This document shows, one piece after another, positions 6,760 through 13,502 of a stretch of 16,616 nucleotides of DNA. A model generated the notes under the pieces. The model did no database searches and was not told where the DNA came from. It was given only the letters and a program-made list of their open reading frames with translations. The stretch's first letter is position 1. Each line of letters starts with the position of its first letter. The position numbers and the translations under genes were made by a program. The DNA comes from Gammaproteobacteria bacterium (GTDB lineage Bacteria; Pseudomonadota; Gammaproteobacteria; Chromatiales; Chromatiaceae): positions 1 to 16,616 of the forward strand of contig JABDQZ010000020.1 in the NCBI GenBank assembly GCA_013041975.1, in the 5' to 3' direction.

Positions 6760-7206
6760 TCAGCTAAAAAGCTTTTGCCACCAGCGCTTGCGATTATTCG
6801 GAACCACCTGGTTCGTGATCAGGTCAACAGGCGGCAACTTACTTAACACCCAACCCGGTAATGGCGGGTTTTCACTATAACCACAGGAAACCCCGAGGTT
6901 ATGAGGATCAAAAATCTTGACCATCGCGGGCTGTTTCAGGTCATCCGCATAGACAATGCCGCAGTAATCCTCCTCATGTTCTTCACGTAGCAGATGATCA
7001 ATTTTTTCAATGAAATGCAACAAATCATCATGTGTGGAGACAGCATCAGGCACTTCACTGCCAATCGCGTAGATATACCAGTCATGCGCTACATCATCGC
7101 GTAGCACCTGCCAAAGCTCATCCAGGTTATGCCAGCGCAATGCTGAAGTGAAACTCCCCATTTTGAATTTCTGGTAATACTCTGTGTCTCTTTCCTGCTG
7201 TGTCAT
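6760..7206 (-). CDS. Hypothetical protein of 148 residues, possibly conserved in gammaproteobacteria
   Basis: I do not recognise a named domain. The protein is acidic in the middle and basic at the end (RKRWWQKLFS). It has no signal peptide or membrane segment and is probably cytoplasmic. Distinct stretches are 'LDELWQVLRDDVAHDWYIYAIG' (about 28-50), 'DDLLHFIEKIDHLLREEHEEDYCGIVYADD' split across about 60-90, and 'VKIFDPHNLGVSCGYSENPP' near 95-115, with a Pro-rich 'PPLPGWVLSKLPP' after it. I have a vague memory of similar 'DPnNLGssCGss' proteins in sulfur oxidisers and methylotrophs, without known function. An AGGAA Shine-Dalgarno about 10 nt before the ATG supports the start. It is divergent from purC (77-nt gap) and lies upstream of the DUF2384 gene. 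Confidence 0.75.
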   Translation of the reverse strand: MTQQERDTEYYQKFKMGSFTSALRWHNLDELWQVLRDDVAHDWYIYAIGSEVPDAVSTHDDLLHFIEKIDHLLREEHEEDYCGIVYADDLKQPAMVKIFDPHNLGVSCGYSENPPLPGWVLSKLPPVDLITNQVVPNNRKRWWQKLFS

Positions 7207-7242
7207 CTAAAACGTTCCTATCGGTCAGCGAGCCAACAAGGA

Positions 7243-7248
7243 TATAAT
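7243..7248 (+). promoter_or_regulatory. purC: -10 box of the purC promoter
   Basis: A perfect TATAAT lies 35 nt before the purC ATG in the 77-nt divergent gap. The -35 region at a 16-17-nt spacer (TCGGTC or ATCGGT, around 7220-7226) is weak, which suggests activator help or a low basal promoter. Confidence 0.45.
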
Positions 7249-7283
7249 GAAAACAGATTTTTTTACATGCATGGATAATCCTC

Positions 7284-8165
7284 ATGACAGCGCTTTATGA
7301 ATCGGACATTCCTGGAATAAAACTGCTCAACCGGGGCAAGGTACGCGATATTTACGATGTAGATGAAAACCATCTGCTGATTGTCACTACTGACCGGCTT
7401 TCAGCCTTCGATGTGATCATGTCACAGCCCATTCCTTCAAAGGGCGAGGTACTGACCCGGGTGGCCAACTTCTGGTTCAAACGTACCGAACACATTATCC
7501 CGAACCAGTTGTCCACTATGTCGCTGGAATCTGTCGTAACCGACCCGCAGCAGAGAGCGTTACTGGGTGATCGCGCGATCATCGTCAAGAAGCTCAAGCC
7601 ACTGCCAGTCGAGGCTATCGTCAGAGGCTACATCATTGGCTCCGGCTGGAAGGATTATCAGAAAACCGGTCGTGTTTGCGGTATTGCCCTGCCCGGTGGT
7701 CTGCAAATGGCTGACAAATTGCCTGAAGCCCTGTTTACACCTTCCACCAAGGCCGAACTGGGTGAACACGATGAAAACATCGACTTCAAGGCCACGGTCA
7801 ACCTGTTGGGGCAGGACCTGGCTGAACAGGTGCGTCGTATCAGCCTGCAGATCTACACCGAATGTGCTGACTACGCCCTGAGCAAAGGCATCATTATTGC
7901 CGATACAAAATTTGAATTCGGACTGGATGACGAAGGTACGTTGCACATCATTGATGAAATGCTGACGCCTGATTCTTCACGTTTCTGGCCTGCTGACCAA
8001 TACCAGGTTGGCGTCAGTCCACCCAGTTTTGATAAACAGTTTGTGCGTGATTACCTGGAAACACTGGACTGGGATAAAACCCCTCCTGCACCGGATTTAC
8101 CGCATGAGATTATACAGAAGACGGCTGAAAAATATGCTGAAGCTGAGCGCCTGTTGACAAGCTGA
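7284..8165 (+). CDS. purC: Phosphoribosylaminoimidazole-succinocarboxamide synthase (SAICAR synthase)
   Basis: The enzyme uses ATP to join CAIR and aspartate into SAICAR, a late step of de novo purine synthesis. At 293 residues it is of the long form found in yeast and many proteobacteria, not the short E. coli form (about 237). The motifs are complete: 'RGKVRDIYDVDE' (about 17-28), 'TTDRLSAFDVIM', 'VEAIVRGYIIGSGWKDYQ', 'IIADTKFEFGLD' and 'DEMLTPDSSRFWP'. The ATG at 7284 follows only a weak Shine-Dalgarno (GGAT). No other pur gene is adjacent. The downstream 96-nt gap is filled by a long inverted repeat that may act as its transcript end. Confidence 0.96.
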   Translation: MTALYESDIPGIKLLNRGKVRDIYDVDENHLLIVTTDRLSAFDVIMSQPIPSKGEVLTRVANFWFKRTEHIIPNQLSTMSLESVVTDPQQRALLGDRAIIVKKLKPLPVEAIVRGYIIGSGWKDYQKTGRVCGIALPGGLQMADKLPEALFTPSTKAELGEHDENIDFKATVNLLGQDLAEQVRRISLQIYTECADYALSKGIIIADTKFEFGLDDEGTLHIIDEMLTPDSSRFWPADQYQVGVSPPSFDKQFVRDYLETLDWDKTPPAPDLPHEIIQKTAEKYAEAERLLTS

Positions 8166-8177
8166 TACTGGGCAGAC

Positions 8178-8245
8178 ATCGGGTGATATATTTTCAGGGA
8201 CGCTGTGAATACATCGATGTACGCTCTGTAAAAATATCACCTGAT
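8178..8245 (+). repeat. Long imperfect inverted repeat with an internal palindrome, purC-grx gap
   Basis: Bases 8178-8199 and 8224-8245 form a 22-position stem with 18 Watson-Crick pairs and two G-U pairs when transcribed (core GGGTGATAT / ATATCACC). The 24-nt loop holds the perfect 12-bp palindrome TACATCGATGTA (8210-8221) within GACGCTGTGAATACATCGAT. The wording 'GGGACGCTGTGAATACATC...ATGTACGCTC' resembles dispersed intergenic repeats I recall from several gammaproteobacterial genomes. The element starts 12 nt after the purC stop and ends 16 nt before the grx start. It lacks a T-run, so it is not a standard intrinsic terminator. Confidence 0.7.
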
Positions 8246-8261
8246 ACCCGCTTCCATAACC

Positions 8262-8555
8262 ATGAAACAACAGATCAAAGTTACTCTTTATACAACTCGC
8301 CAATGTCCAAATTGCAGACAGGCCAAGGCTTTTCTGCAAAAGAACAAAGTACGTTTCATGGAATTTGATATCGAACGTAACCAGCGCGCCTTCAAGGAAT
8401 TTCAACGCCTTGGCAGTCGCGGCGTTCCTGTCATCATGATTGGCAAAACAAAAGTGGATGGTTTCAATCCCAAAAAGCTGCAACAGGCACTGGTTTCTAA
8501 TCAATTGATATCCCCGCCCCAGCCTTCTGGGCCAAAGAGTAGAAAAGCAAGATGA
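8262..8555 (+). CDS. Glutaredoxin-like (thioredoxin-fold) CxxC protein
   Basis: This encodes 97 residues and is probably a cytoplasmic thiol-disulfide oxidoreductase. The active site C15-P-N-C18 follows the first strand ('VTLYTTRQCPNC'). The cis-proline loop is G54-V55-P56-V57. The C-terminal 'KVDGFNPKKLQQAL' replaces the GG motif of classical glutaredoxins, so glutathione use is uncertain; it resembles NrdH/YruB-type small redoxins. A Pro-rich basic tail (about 83-97, 'SPPQPSGPKSRKAR') extends past the fold. The ATG at 8262 has no visible Shine-Dalgarno. The stop codon overlaps the srkA start by 4 nt (ATGA), implying translational coupling with that kinase. Confidence 0.85.
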   Translation: MKQQIKVTLYTTRQCPNCRQAKAFLQKNKVRFMEFDIERNQRAFKEFQRLGSRGVPVIMIGKTKVDGFNPKKLQQALVSNQLISPPQPSGPKSRKAR

Positions 8556-9502
8556 GTCACCCCTACGACAGGCTTTCACCAGATCTGATTCTGGATGCTG
8601 TTGAATCTGTTGGCTTTCAGGTCACGGGGGGACTGTTTAACCTCAACAGCTATGAAAATCGCGTCATTCAGATTGCTCTCGAGGATGAAGCTCCTGTCAT
8701 CGCCAAGTTCTACCGTCCGGATCGCTGGTCAGATGCGGCCATACAGGAAGAACACCAGTACAGCCTTTCACTGGCCGCCGAAGAAATACCGGTAATAGCA
8801 CCGATAATCATCAGTGAACAGACCCTGTTCGAACATAACGGATTTCGTTTTGCCCTTTTCAAACGCTCCGGCGGTCGCTGGCCGGAACTGGACAATAAAG
8901 AAAACCTGCAATGGATAGGACGCTTTCTGGCACGCATACATCAGATAGGCTGCGCACAGAAATTTGCACACAGACCAGATATCAACCCGGCCACTTTTGG
9001 CCATGAACCTGCCCAATGGTTACTTGAATCAGGCAGCCTGCCTGGTCATCTTGAACAGCGCTACCAGCAATTAACACAGTCCCTGCTCAGCCAAATCGAA
9101 GACATTTTTTCCGCTGTTTCCCCTTTCACATTAAGACTGCATGGCGATTGCCATCCGGGTAATATCCTGTGGACAGACAATGGTCCGCATTTCGTTGATT
9201 TGGATGACTGTCGTAACGGCCCGGCAATTCAGGATATCTGGATGCTGTTATCCGGCGATCCGGATGAAATGCAACCGCAACTGAACGCAATACTGGAAGG
9301 CTATGAAATGTTTCGCTATTTCGAGCCACAGGAAACCAGCCTGATTGAACCGTTACGTACGCTGCGACTGATCCATTACGCTGCCTGGCTGGCAAAACGC
9401 TGGGATGATCCGGCATTTCCGGCGGCCTTTACCTGGTTTGGCACACATGCCTACTGGGAAGAGCACCTGAGAATGCTGGAAGATCAACTAAACCTGATCT
9501 AG
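8552..9502 (+). CDS. srkA: Stress-response Ser/Thr protein kinase, SrkA/YihE family
   Basis: This encodes 316 residues, close to the E. coli length (about 328). The protein is an aminoglycoside-phosphotransferase-fold kinase. Family signatures include 'LFNLNSYENRVIQI' (glycine-rich region analogue), 'VIAKFYRPDRWSDAAIQEEH' with the ATP-binding lysine and the conserved glutamates, and the catalytic loop H197-G-D199-C-H-P-G-N204. The metal-binding 'FVDLDDCRNGPAIQDIWML' (D216, D218, D219) follows. In E. coli SrkA protects stressed cells from death and shares a transcript with the disulfide oxidase gene dsbA. Here it overlaps a glutaredoxin-like gene by 4 nt, a similar kinase-redox pairing. A shared bidirectional terminator follows. 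Confidence 0.95.
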   Translation: MSHPYDRLSPDLILDAVESVGFQVTGGLFNLNSYENRVIQIALEDEAPVIAKFYRPDRWSDAAIQEEHQYSLSLAAEEIPVIAPIIISEQTLFEHNGFRFALFKRSGGRWPELDNKENLQWIGRFLARIHQIGCAQKFAHRPDINPATFGHEPAQWLLESGSLPGHLEQRYQQLTQSLLSQIEDIFSAVSPFTLRLHGDCHPGNILWTDNGPHFVDLDDCRNGPAIQDIWMLLSGDPDEMQPQLNAILEGYEMFRYFEPQETSLIEPLRTLRLIHYAAWLAKRWDDPAFPAAFTWFGTHAYWEEHLRMLEDQLNLI

Positions 9503-9527
9503 ATATCAGGATCTGACCATGCATAAA

Positions 9528-9557
9528 AAAAGCGCTGCAGTTTCCTGCAGCGCTTTT
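9528..9557. terminator. Bidirectional intrinsic terminator between srkA and fba
   Basis: A perfect stem AAAAGCGCTGCAG / CTGCAGCGCTTTT with a TTTC loop is flanked by A and T runs, so it works on both strands. It lies 25 nt after the srkA stop and 40 nt after the fba stop (minus strand). It closes both operons. Confidence 0.93.
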
Positions 9558-9597
9558 CCTGATCCCCATCTAAGTGGGAATCACAATTGGTTTCAAC

Positions 9598-10635
9598 TTA
9601 ACTGTAGAAATCAATCATGGTTTCCAGGCTTTTCACCTTGATTTTTGAAGCATGACCGGCACAACCGAAGGCTTCATAACGTGCTTTACAAATTTCCATC
9701 ATGCCCTGGGTAGAGACTTTCAGGAATTTACGTGGATCAAAGTTTGATGGATTGTCCATCAGGTGTTTGCGGACTGAACCGGTAGACGCCATACGTAAAT
9801 CAGTATCGATGTTAACTTTACGAACACCGTGCTTGATACCTTCAACGATTTCTTCAACAGGTACACCATAGGTCTGCCCCATGTCACCACCGTGGTCGTT
9901 AATAATCTTCAGCCAGTCCTGAGGAACAGAAGATGAACCGTGCATAACCAGGTGAGTATCAGGAATACGTTCGTGAATTTCCTTGATGCGATCGATACGC
10001 AGGATTTCTCCAGTAGGTTCCTGGGTAAACTTGTAAGCACCATGAGAGGTACCGATGGCGATAGCCAGTGCATCAACACCGGTTTTCTCAACAAAGTCAG
10101 CCGCTTCTTCAACGCCGGTCAGCAGCTGATCCATGTCCAGCTTACCTTCAGCACCGTGGCCGTCTTCTTCACCCATTTCACCGGTTTCCAGAGAACCCAG
10201 ACAACCCAGTTCACCTTCAACTGATACACCACCAGCATGAGCCATTTTTACAACTTCTCTGGTTACATCGACGTTGTATTCGAAGCTTGAAGGGGTTTTC
10301 ATATCAGCCATCAGCGAGCCGTCCATCATCACAGAGCTGAAACCAGACTGAATGGAACGCAGACATACCGCAGGCTCGGAACCGTGGTCCTGATGCATAA
10401 CGATAGGAATATGCGGGTACATTTCGATAGCCGCAGAAATCAGGTGACGCAGGAATGGTTCGCCCGCATAGGAACGAGCTCCTGCAGAACCCTGCATGAT
10501 AACAGGAGCATCAACAGCATCAGCTGCCTGCATGATCGCGTGAACCTGCTCCATGTTGTTAACGTTGAATGCTGGCATACCGAAATCATTCTCTGCCGCA
10601 TAATCGAGTAATTGACGCATGGAAATCAAAGCCAT
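9598..10635 (-). CDS. fba: Class II fructose-bisphosphate aldolase (CbbA/Fda type)
   Basis: The enzyme cleaves or forms fructose-1,6-bisphosphate (and can form sedoheptulose-1,7-bisphosphate), linking dihydroxyacetone phosphate with glyceraldehyde-3-phosphate or erythrose-4-phosphate. At 345 residues it belongs to the zinc-dependent subgroup found in Calvin-cycle operons and also in Pseudomonas ('MALISMRQLLDYAAEN', 'GSAGARSYAGEPFLRH'). Catalytic and zinc residues are visible in H81-Q-D83-H84-G. Further zinc-site histidines lie in 'GTSHGAYK' and 'VMHGSSS', and 'NIDTDLR' forms the phosphate-binding part. A strong GAGGAG Shine-Dalgarno sits 6 nt before the ATG. It is the last gene of the tkt-gap-pgk-pyk-fba cluster, 33 nt after pyk. 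The type does not by itself prove autotrophy. Confidence 0.96.
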   Translation of the reverse strand: MALISMRQLLDYAAENDFGMPAFNVNNMEQVHAIMQAADAVDAPVIMQGSAGARSYAGEPFLRHLISAAIEMYPHIPIVMHQDHGSEPAVCLRSIQSGFSSVMMDGSLMADMKTPSSFEYNVDVTREVVKMAHAGGVSVEGELGCLGSLETGEMGEEDGHGAEGKLDMDQLLTGVEEAADFVEKTGVDALAIAIGTSHGAYKFTQEPTGEILRIDRIKEIHERIPDTHLVMHGSSSVPQDWLKIINDHGGDMGQTYGVPVEEIVEGIKHGVRKVNIDTDLRMASTGSVRKHLMDNPSNFDPRKFLKVSTQGMMEICKARYEAFGCAGHASKIKVKSLETMIDFYS

Positions 10636-10668
10636 GTTTATCTCCTCACTGTTAAATAAATTAGTGTA

Positions 10669-12120
10669 TTAATCACGCAGATTAGGCAACATATGTTCCC
10701 CAACCCGTAAAACTTTCATCACATTGGTGCCACCTTCGACACCATTTAAATCACCCTTGGTAATGACAACCAGATCACCATTACGGACGGCCCCTCGACG
10801 TTCAAGCTCTTCGATTACTTCTTCGTTGGCTTTCTGGCTGTTCATGCCAGTCACATCAAAACTCACCGGGTATACACCACGGTACATGGTCACCTTTCTA
10901 CGAGTAGAGACATGAGAAGTCATCGCATAAATGGGGATACCAGATGATATACGTGACATCCATTTGGGTGTAGAGCCAGATTCAGTCAAAGCAGCAATTG
11001 CTGTCACGCCCAAATGGTTGGCGGTGTACATGGTCGACATGGCAATCGCTTCATCCACTCTGCCAAAGACCGTATGCAGACGGTGATCTGATTCAATAAC
11101 TGTCTTGGTTTTTTCCGCTTGACGACACACCCTGTCCATTGCTTCTACAGTTTTAACGGGATATTTTCCCGCTGCTGTTTCAGCCGAAAGCATCACTGCA
11201 TCGGTACCATCCATCACCGCATTGGCCACGTCAAATACTTCAGCACGTGTCGGTATCGGGCTGGCTATCATTGACTGCATCATCTGGGTAGCAGTAATAA
11301 CCACCGTATTCATCTGGCGCGCTTTCTTGATCAGAAGCTTTTGAATTTCCGGTAATTCTGCATCACCGACTTCAACACCCAGGTCTCCACGGGCGACCAT
11401 GATGACATCCGAAGCCTCGATAATCTCATCAATGTTGTCTAGCGCCTCTGCACGTTCAATCTTGGAAACGATATCACCCTGACCACCCGCTTCTCGCAGC
11501 AAGCGTCGAGCCTCAATCACATCATCAGCTCTCTGCACAAAGGAAACCGCAAGATAGTCAGCCTGAATAGCTGCTGCGAACTTGATGTCTTCACGGTCTT
11601 TTTCAGTCAGCGCTCCCGCGGAAAGGCCACCACCCTGCTTGTTGATGCCTTTGTTATTGGATAGCTTGCCGCCGACAACAACCTTGCACTGCACCAGGGG
11701 ACCATCGACTTCAGAAACCCAGAGTACGACGGCACCATCATCCAGCAACAGAGTATCACCACGTGCAACATCCTCAGCCAGTGCAGGATAGGTGACGCCG
11801 ACCTGGTGAACATCACCATCGTTGATACCCAGTTCCATGTTGAGGGTGAACTTGTCACCTTCATTCAGATCAATGACGCCATCAACAAAACGGCCGATGC
11901 GGATTTTTGGCCCTTGAAGATCAGCAAGCACACCAATCTGGCGGCCACTGGCACGCGCGCGGTTTCTTACCGTTTCAGCACGATGTGAATGCTCTTCATG
12001 GTTACCATGCGACAGGTTGATTCTGACCACATCAATCCCGGCAGCAATCAACTCATCAACAACCTTCGGGTCATCCGTTGCCGGGCCCATAGTTGCAAGA
12101 ATTTTCGTGCGTTTTTGCAT
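10669..12120 (-). CDS. pyk: Pyruvate kinase (type II)
   Basis: The enzyme converts phosphoenolpyruvate and ADP to pyruvate and ATP, the last step of glycolysis. Its 483 residues match type II (PykA-like) enzymes. Visible signatures are 'TKILATMGPATDDP' and 'VVRINLSHG' (R33, N35, S37 at the active site), the catalytic lysine in 'SKIERAEALDNIDEII', the metal/substrate 'VARGDLGVEVG', and 'TATQMMQSMIASPIPTRAEVFDVANAVMDG' split by the usual linker. The allosteric C-terminal domain is present. The ATG at 12120 follows only a weak Shine-Dalgarno (GAGAT) and a hairpin that separates it from pgk by 69 nt, so its expression may be lower than that of its neighbours. Confidence 0.96.
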   Translation of the reverse strand: MQKRTKILATMGPATDDPKVVDELIAAGIDVVRINLSHGNHEEHSHRAETVRNRARASGRQIGVLADLQGPKIRIGRFVDGVIDLNEGDKFTLNMELGINDGDVHQVGVTYPALAEDVARGDTLLLDDGAVVLWVSEVDGPLVQCKVVVGGKLSNNKGINKQGGGLSAGALTEKDREDIKFAAAIQADYLAVSFVQRADDVIEARRLLREAGGQGDIVSKIERAEALDNIDEIIEASDVIMVARGDLGVEVGDAELPEIQKLLIKKARQMNTVVITATQMMQSMIASPIPTRAEVFDVANAVMDGTDAVMLSAETAAGKYPVKTVEAMDRVCRQAEKTKTVIESDHRLHTVFGRVDEAIAMSTMYTANHLGVTAIAALTESGSTPKWMSRISSGIPIYAMTSHVSTRRKVTMYRGVYPVSFDVTGMNSQKANEEVIEELERRGAVRNGDLVVITKGDLNGVEGGTNVMKVLRVGEHMLPNLRD

Positions 12121-12149
12121 AAATCTATCTCAATTCTTTTCAGGGATTA

Positions 12150-12182
12150 AAAGCAAAGAAACAGCCTTGATAGCTGTTTCTT
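12150..12182 (-). terminator. Hairpin after pgk, weak terminator or attenuator before pyk
   Basis: Read on the minus strand, a 10-bp stem (AAGAAACAGC / GCTGTTTCTT, 12182-12156) with a 7-nt loop is followed by TGCTTTT. It begins 8 nt after the pgk stop. The AT-rich stem and interrupted T-run suggest partial termination or mRNA 3'-end stabilisation. Confidence 0.5.
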
Positions 12183-12189
12183 CTTTCAA

Positions 12190-13374
12190 TTAACTGTTTG
12201 CCGCTTTCTCTTCAAGCATGGCAACAGCTGGCAGAGTCTTGCCTTCCAGGTATTCCAGGAAAGCACCACCAGCTGTCGAAATATAGGAAACCTTGTCGTA
12301 AATATCATATTTCTGAATTGCTGCAATCGTGTCACCACCGCCAGCCAGTGAGAAGCAATCAGAATCGGCGATAGCCATGGAGACAGTTTTGGTGCCTGCA
12401 CCAAACTGATCGAATTCAAATACACCAACCGGGCCATTCCAGACAACAGTGCCTGCTTTTTCAATAATGTCAGCCAGCTCTTTGGCAGAATCAGGACCGA
12501 TATCAAAAATCATATCGTCATCATCAACATCACCCGCTGCTTTTAAAGTAGCTTCTGCGGTTTCGCTGAATTCCTTGCCGCATACAACATCAGTAGCAAT
12601 AGGAATATTAGCTCCACGAGCTTCCATTTTTTCAACCAGCATCTTGGCAGTATCAACCAGGTCATCTTCACACAGAGATTTACCAACGTTGTTACCCATG
12701 GCTTTCAGGAATGTATTGGCAATACCACCACCTACAACCAGCTGATCAACTTTTTCAGACAACGCTTCCAGAACGGTCAGCTTGGTAGAAACTTTTGAAC
12801 CGCCAACAATGGCAACCATCGGACGCGCAGGCTCTGCCAGTGCTTTGCCCAGGTTATCCAGTTCGTCAGCAAGCAACAGGCCGGCACAGGCGACAGGAGC
12901 AAACTTACCGGCACCATGAGTAGAAGCCTGGGCACGGTGAGCTGTACCAAAGGCATCCATGACGAATATATCGCAAAGATCAGCGTATTTTTTAGCCAGT
13001 TCTTCGTTATCTTTCTTTTCGCCTTCGTTGAAACGAACGTTTTCAAAAAGGACAATCTCTCCATCGGCCACTGCAGGCGTATTGTCGAGATAATCCTTGA
13101 TCAGGCGAACATCTTTGCCGAGTTTTGCAGACATGTCTTCAGCAATTGGCTGCATGGAATTTTCTTCATCAACCACACCTTCTTCAGGACGACCGCGGTG
13201 AGACATCACCATAACCTTGGCACCAGCCTTGGCACAGTGTTCCATGGTAGGCATGGAAGCAGTAATACGGGCATCAGAAGTGACTTTGCCGTCTTTGACT
13301 GGAACGTTCAGGTCAGCGCGGATCAGAACGCGTTTACCGGCAAGATCAAGATCGGTGAGTTTGATGAAAGACAT
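12190..13374 (-). CDS. pgk: Phosphoglycerate kinase
   Basis: The enzyme interconverts 1,3-bisphosphoglycerate plus ADP and 3-phosphoglycerate plus ATP. I place the start at the ATG of 13374 (MSFIKLTDLDLAGKRV), giving 394 residues against 387 in E. coli. A GGAGTAA Shine-Dalgarno precedes it, and a start 8 codons upstream would add non-conserved residues and lacks one. Motifs are 'KRVLIRADLNVPV' (N-terminal substrate site), 'SHRGRPEEG', 'FENVRFNEGE', 'VDAFGTAHRAQAST' in the variant 'VMDAFGTAHRA', 'AIVGGSKVSTKL', 'GPVGVFE' and the C-terminal 'AGGGDTIAAI' and 'STAGGAFLEYLEG'. It lies between gap and pyk; the 128-nt gap-pgk spacer holds alternative hairpins that could tune it. Confidence 0.96.
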   Translation of the reverse strand: MSFIKLTDLDLAGKRVLIRADLNVPVKDGKVTSDARITASMPTMEHCAKAGAKVMVMSHRGRPEEGVVDEENSMQPIAEDMSAKLGKDVRLIKDYLDNTPAVADGEIVLFENVRFNEGEKKDNEELAKKYADLCDIFVMDAFGTAHRAQASTHGAGKFAPVACAGLLLADELDNLGKALAEPARPMVAIVGGSKVSTKLTVLEALSEKVDQLVVGGGIANTFLKAMGNNVGKSLCEDDLVDTAKMLVEKMEARGANIPIATDVVCGKEFSETAEATLKAAGDVDDDDMIFDIGPDSAKELADIIEKAGTVVWNGPVGVFEFDQFGAGTKTVSMAIADSDCFSLAGGGDTIAAIQKYDIYDKVSYISTAGGAFLEYLEGKTLPAVAMLEEKAANS

Positions 13375-13398
13375 ATCGTTACTCCGTTTGTATTTCAA

Positions 13399-13447
13399 AG
13401 AATTTTGGTAAATCGGTTTACCAAAATTCTCTGTAAAGAGAATTTTG
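13399..13447 (-). promoter_or_regulatory. Two mutually exclusive hairpins in the gap-pgk spacer
   Basis: Segment A (13399-13412, AGAATTTTGGTAAA) is perfectly complementary over 14 bp to segment B (13417-13430), with a 4-nt loop, forming a 32-bp palindrome. B, extended to 13432, also pairs perfectly over 11 bp with segment C (13437-13447, AGAGAATTTTG), with a 4-nt loop. B cannot pair with both at once. In the minus-strand mRNA the order is C, B, A, and A ends 24 nt before the pgk ATG. Confidence 0.6.
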
Positions 13448-13460
13448 AAAACTATGGGTA

Positions 13461-13490
13461 CTTTCCCTGACGAAAAACCGCCAGGGAAAG
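13461..13490 (-). repeat. Stem-loop just after the gap stop codon
   Basis: A 9-bp stem CTTTCCCTG / CAGGGAAAG closes a 12-nt loop, starting 12 nt after the gap stop on the minus strand. There is no T-run after it, so mRNA stabilisation or a processing boundary fits better than termination. Confidence 0.5.
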
Positions 13491-13502
13491 AATTACATCA
13501 GC

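Noticed and set aside
6228..7206. A complete toxin-antitoxin system
   Set aside because: Only the DUF2384-like half is supported; the neighbour shows no toxin signature and there is no overlap or tight coupling (73-nt gap).
7560..7946. Open frame of 128 codons on the minus strand inside purC
   Set aside because: Antisense to conserved SAICAR synthase motifs and without its own start signals.
8097..8579. Open frame of 160 codons on the minus strand spanning the purC end, the repeat and grx
   Set aside because: It crosses two well-supported plus-strand genes and a structured spacer, and shows no protein motif.
9493..9510. CCTGAT / ATCAGG inverted repeat at the srkA stop codon
   Set aside because: Six base pairs is within chance expectation, and the strong terminator follows directly.
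12916..13470. Open frame of 184 codons on the plus strand across the pgk start
   Set aside because: It is antisense to pgk and the gap-pgk spacer, has no recognisable protein features and no Shine-Dalgarno; it is a by-product of pgk codon use.
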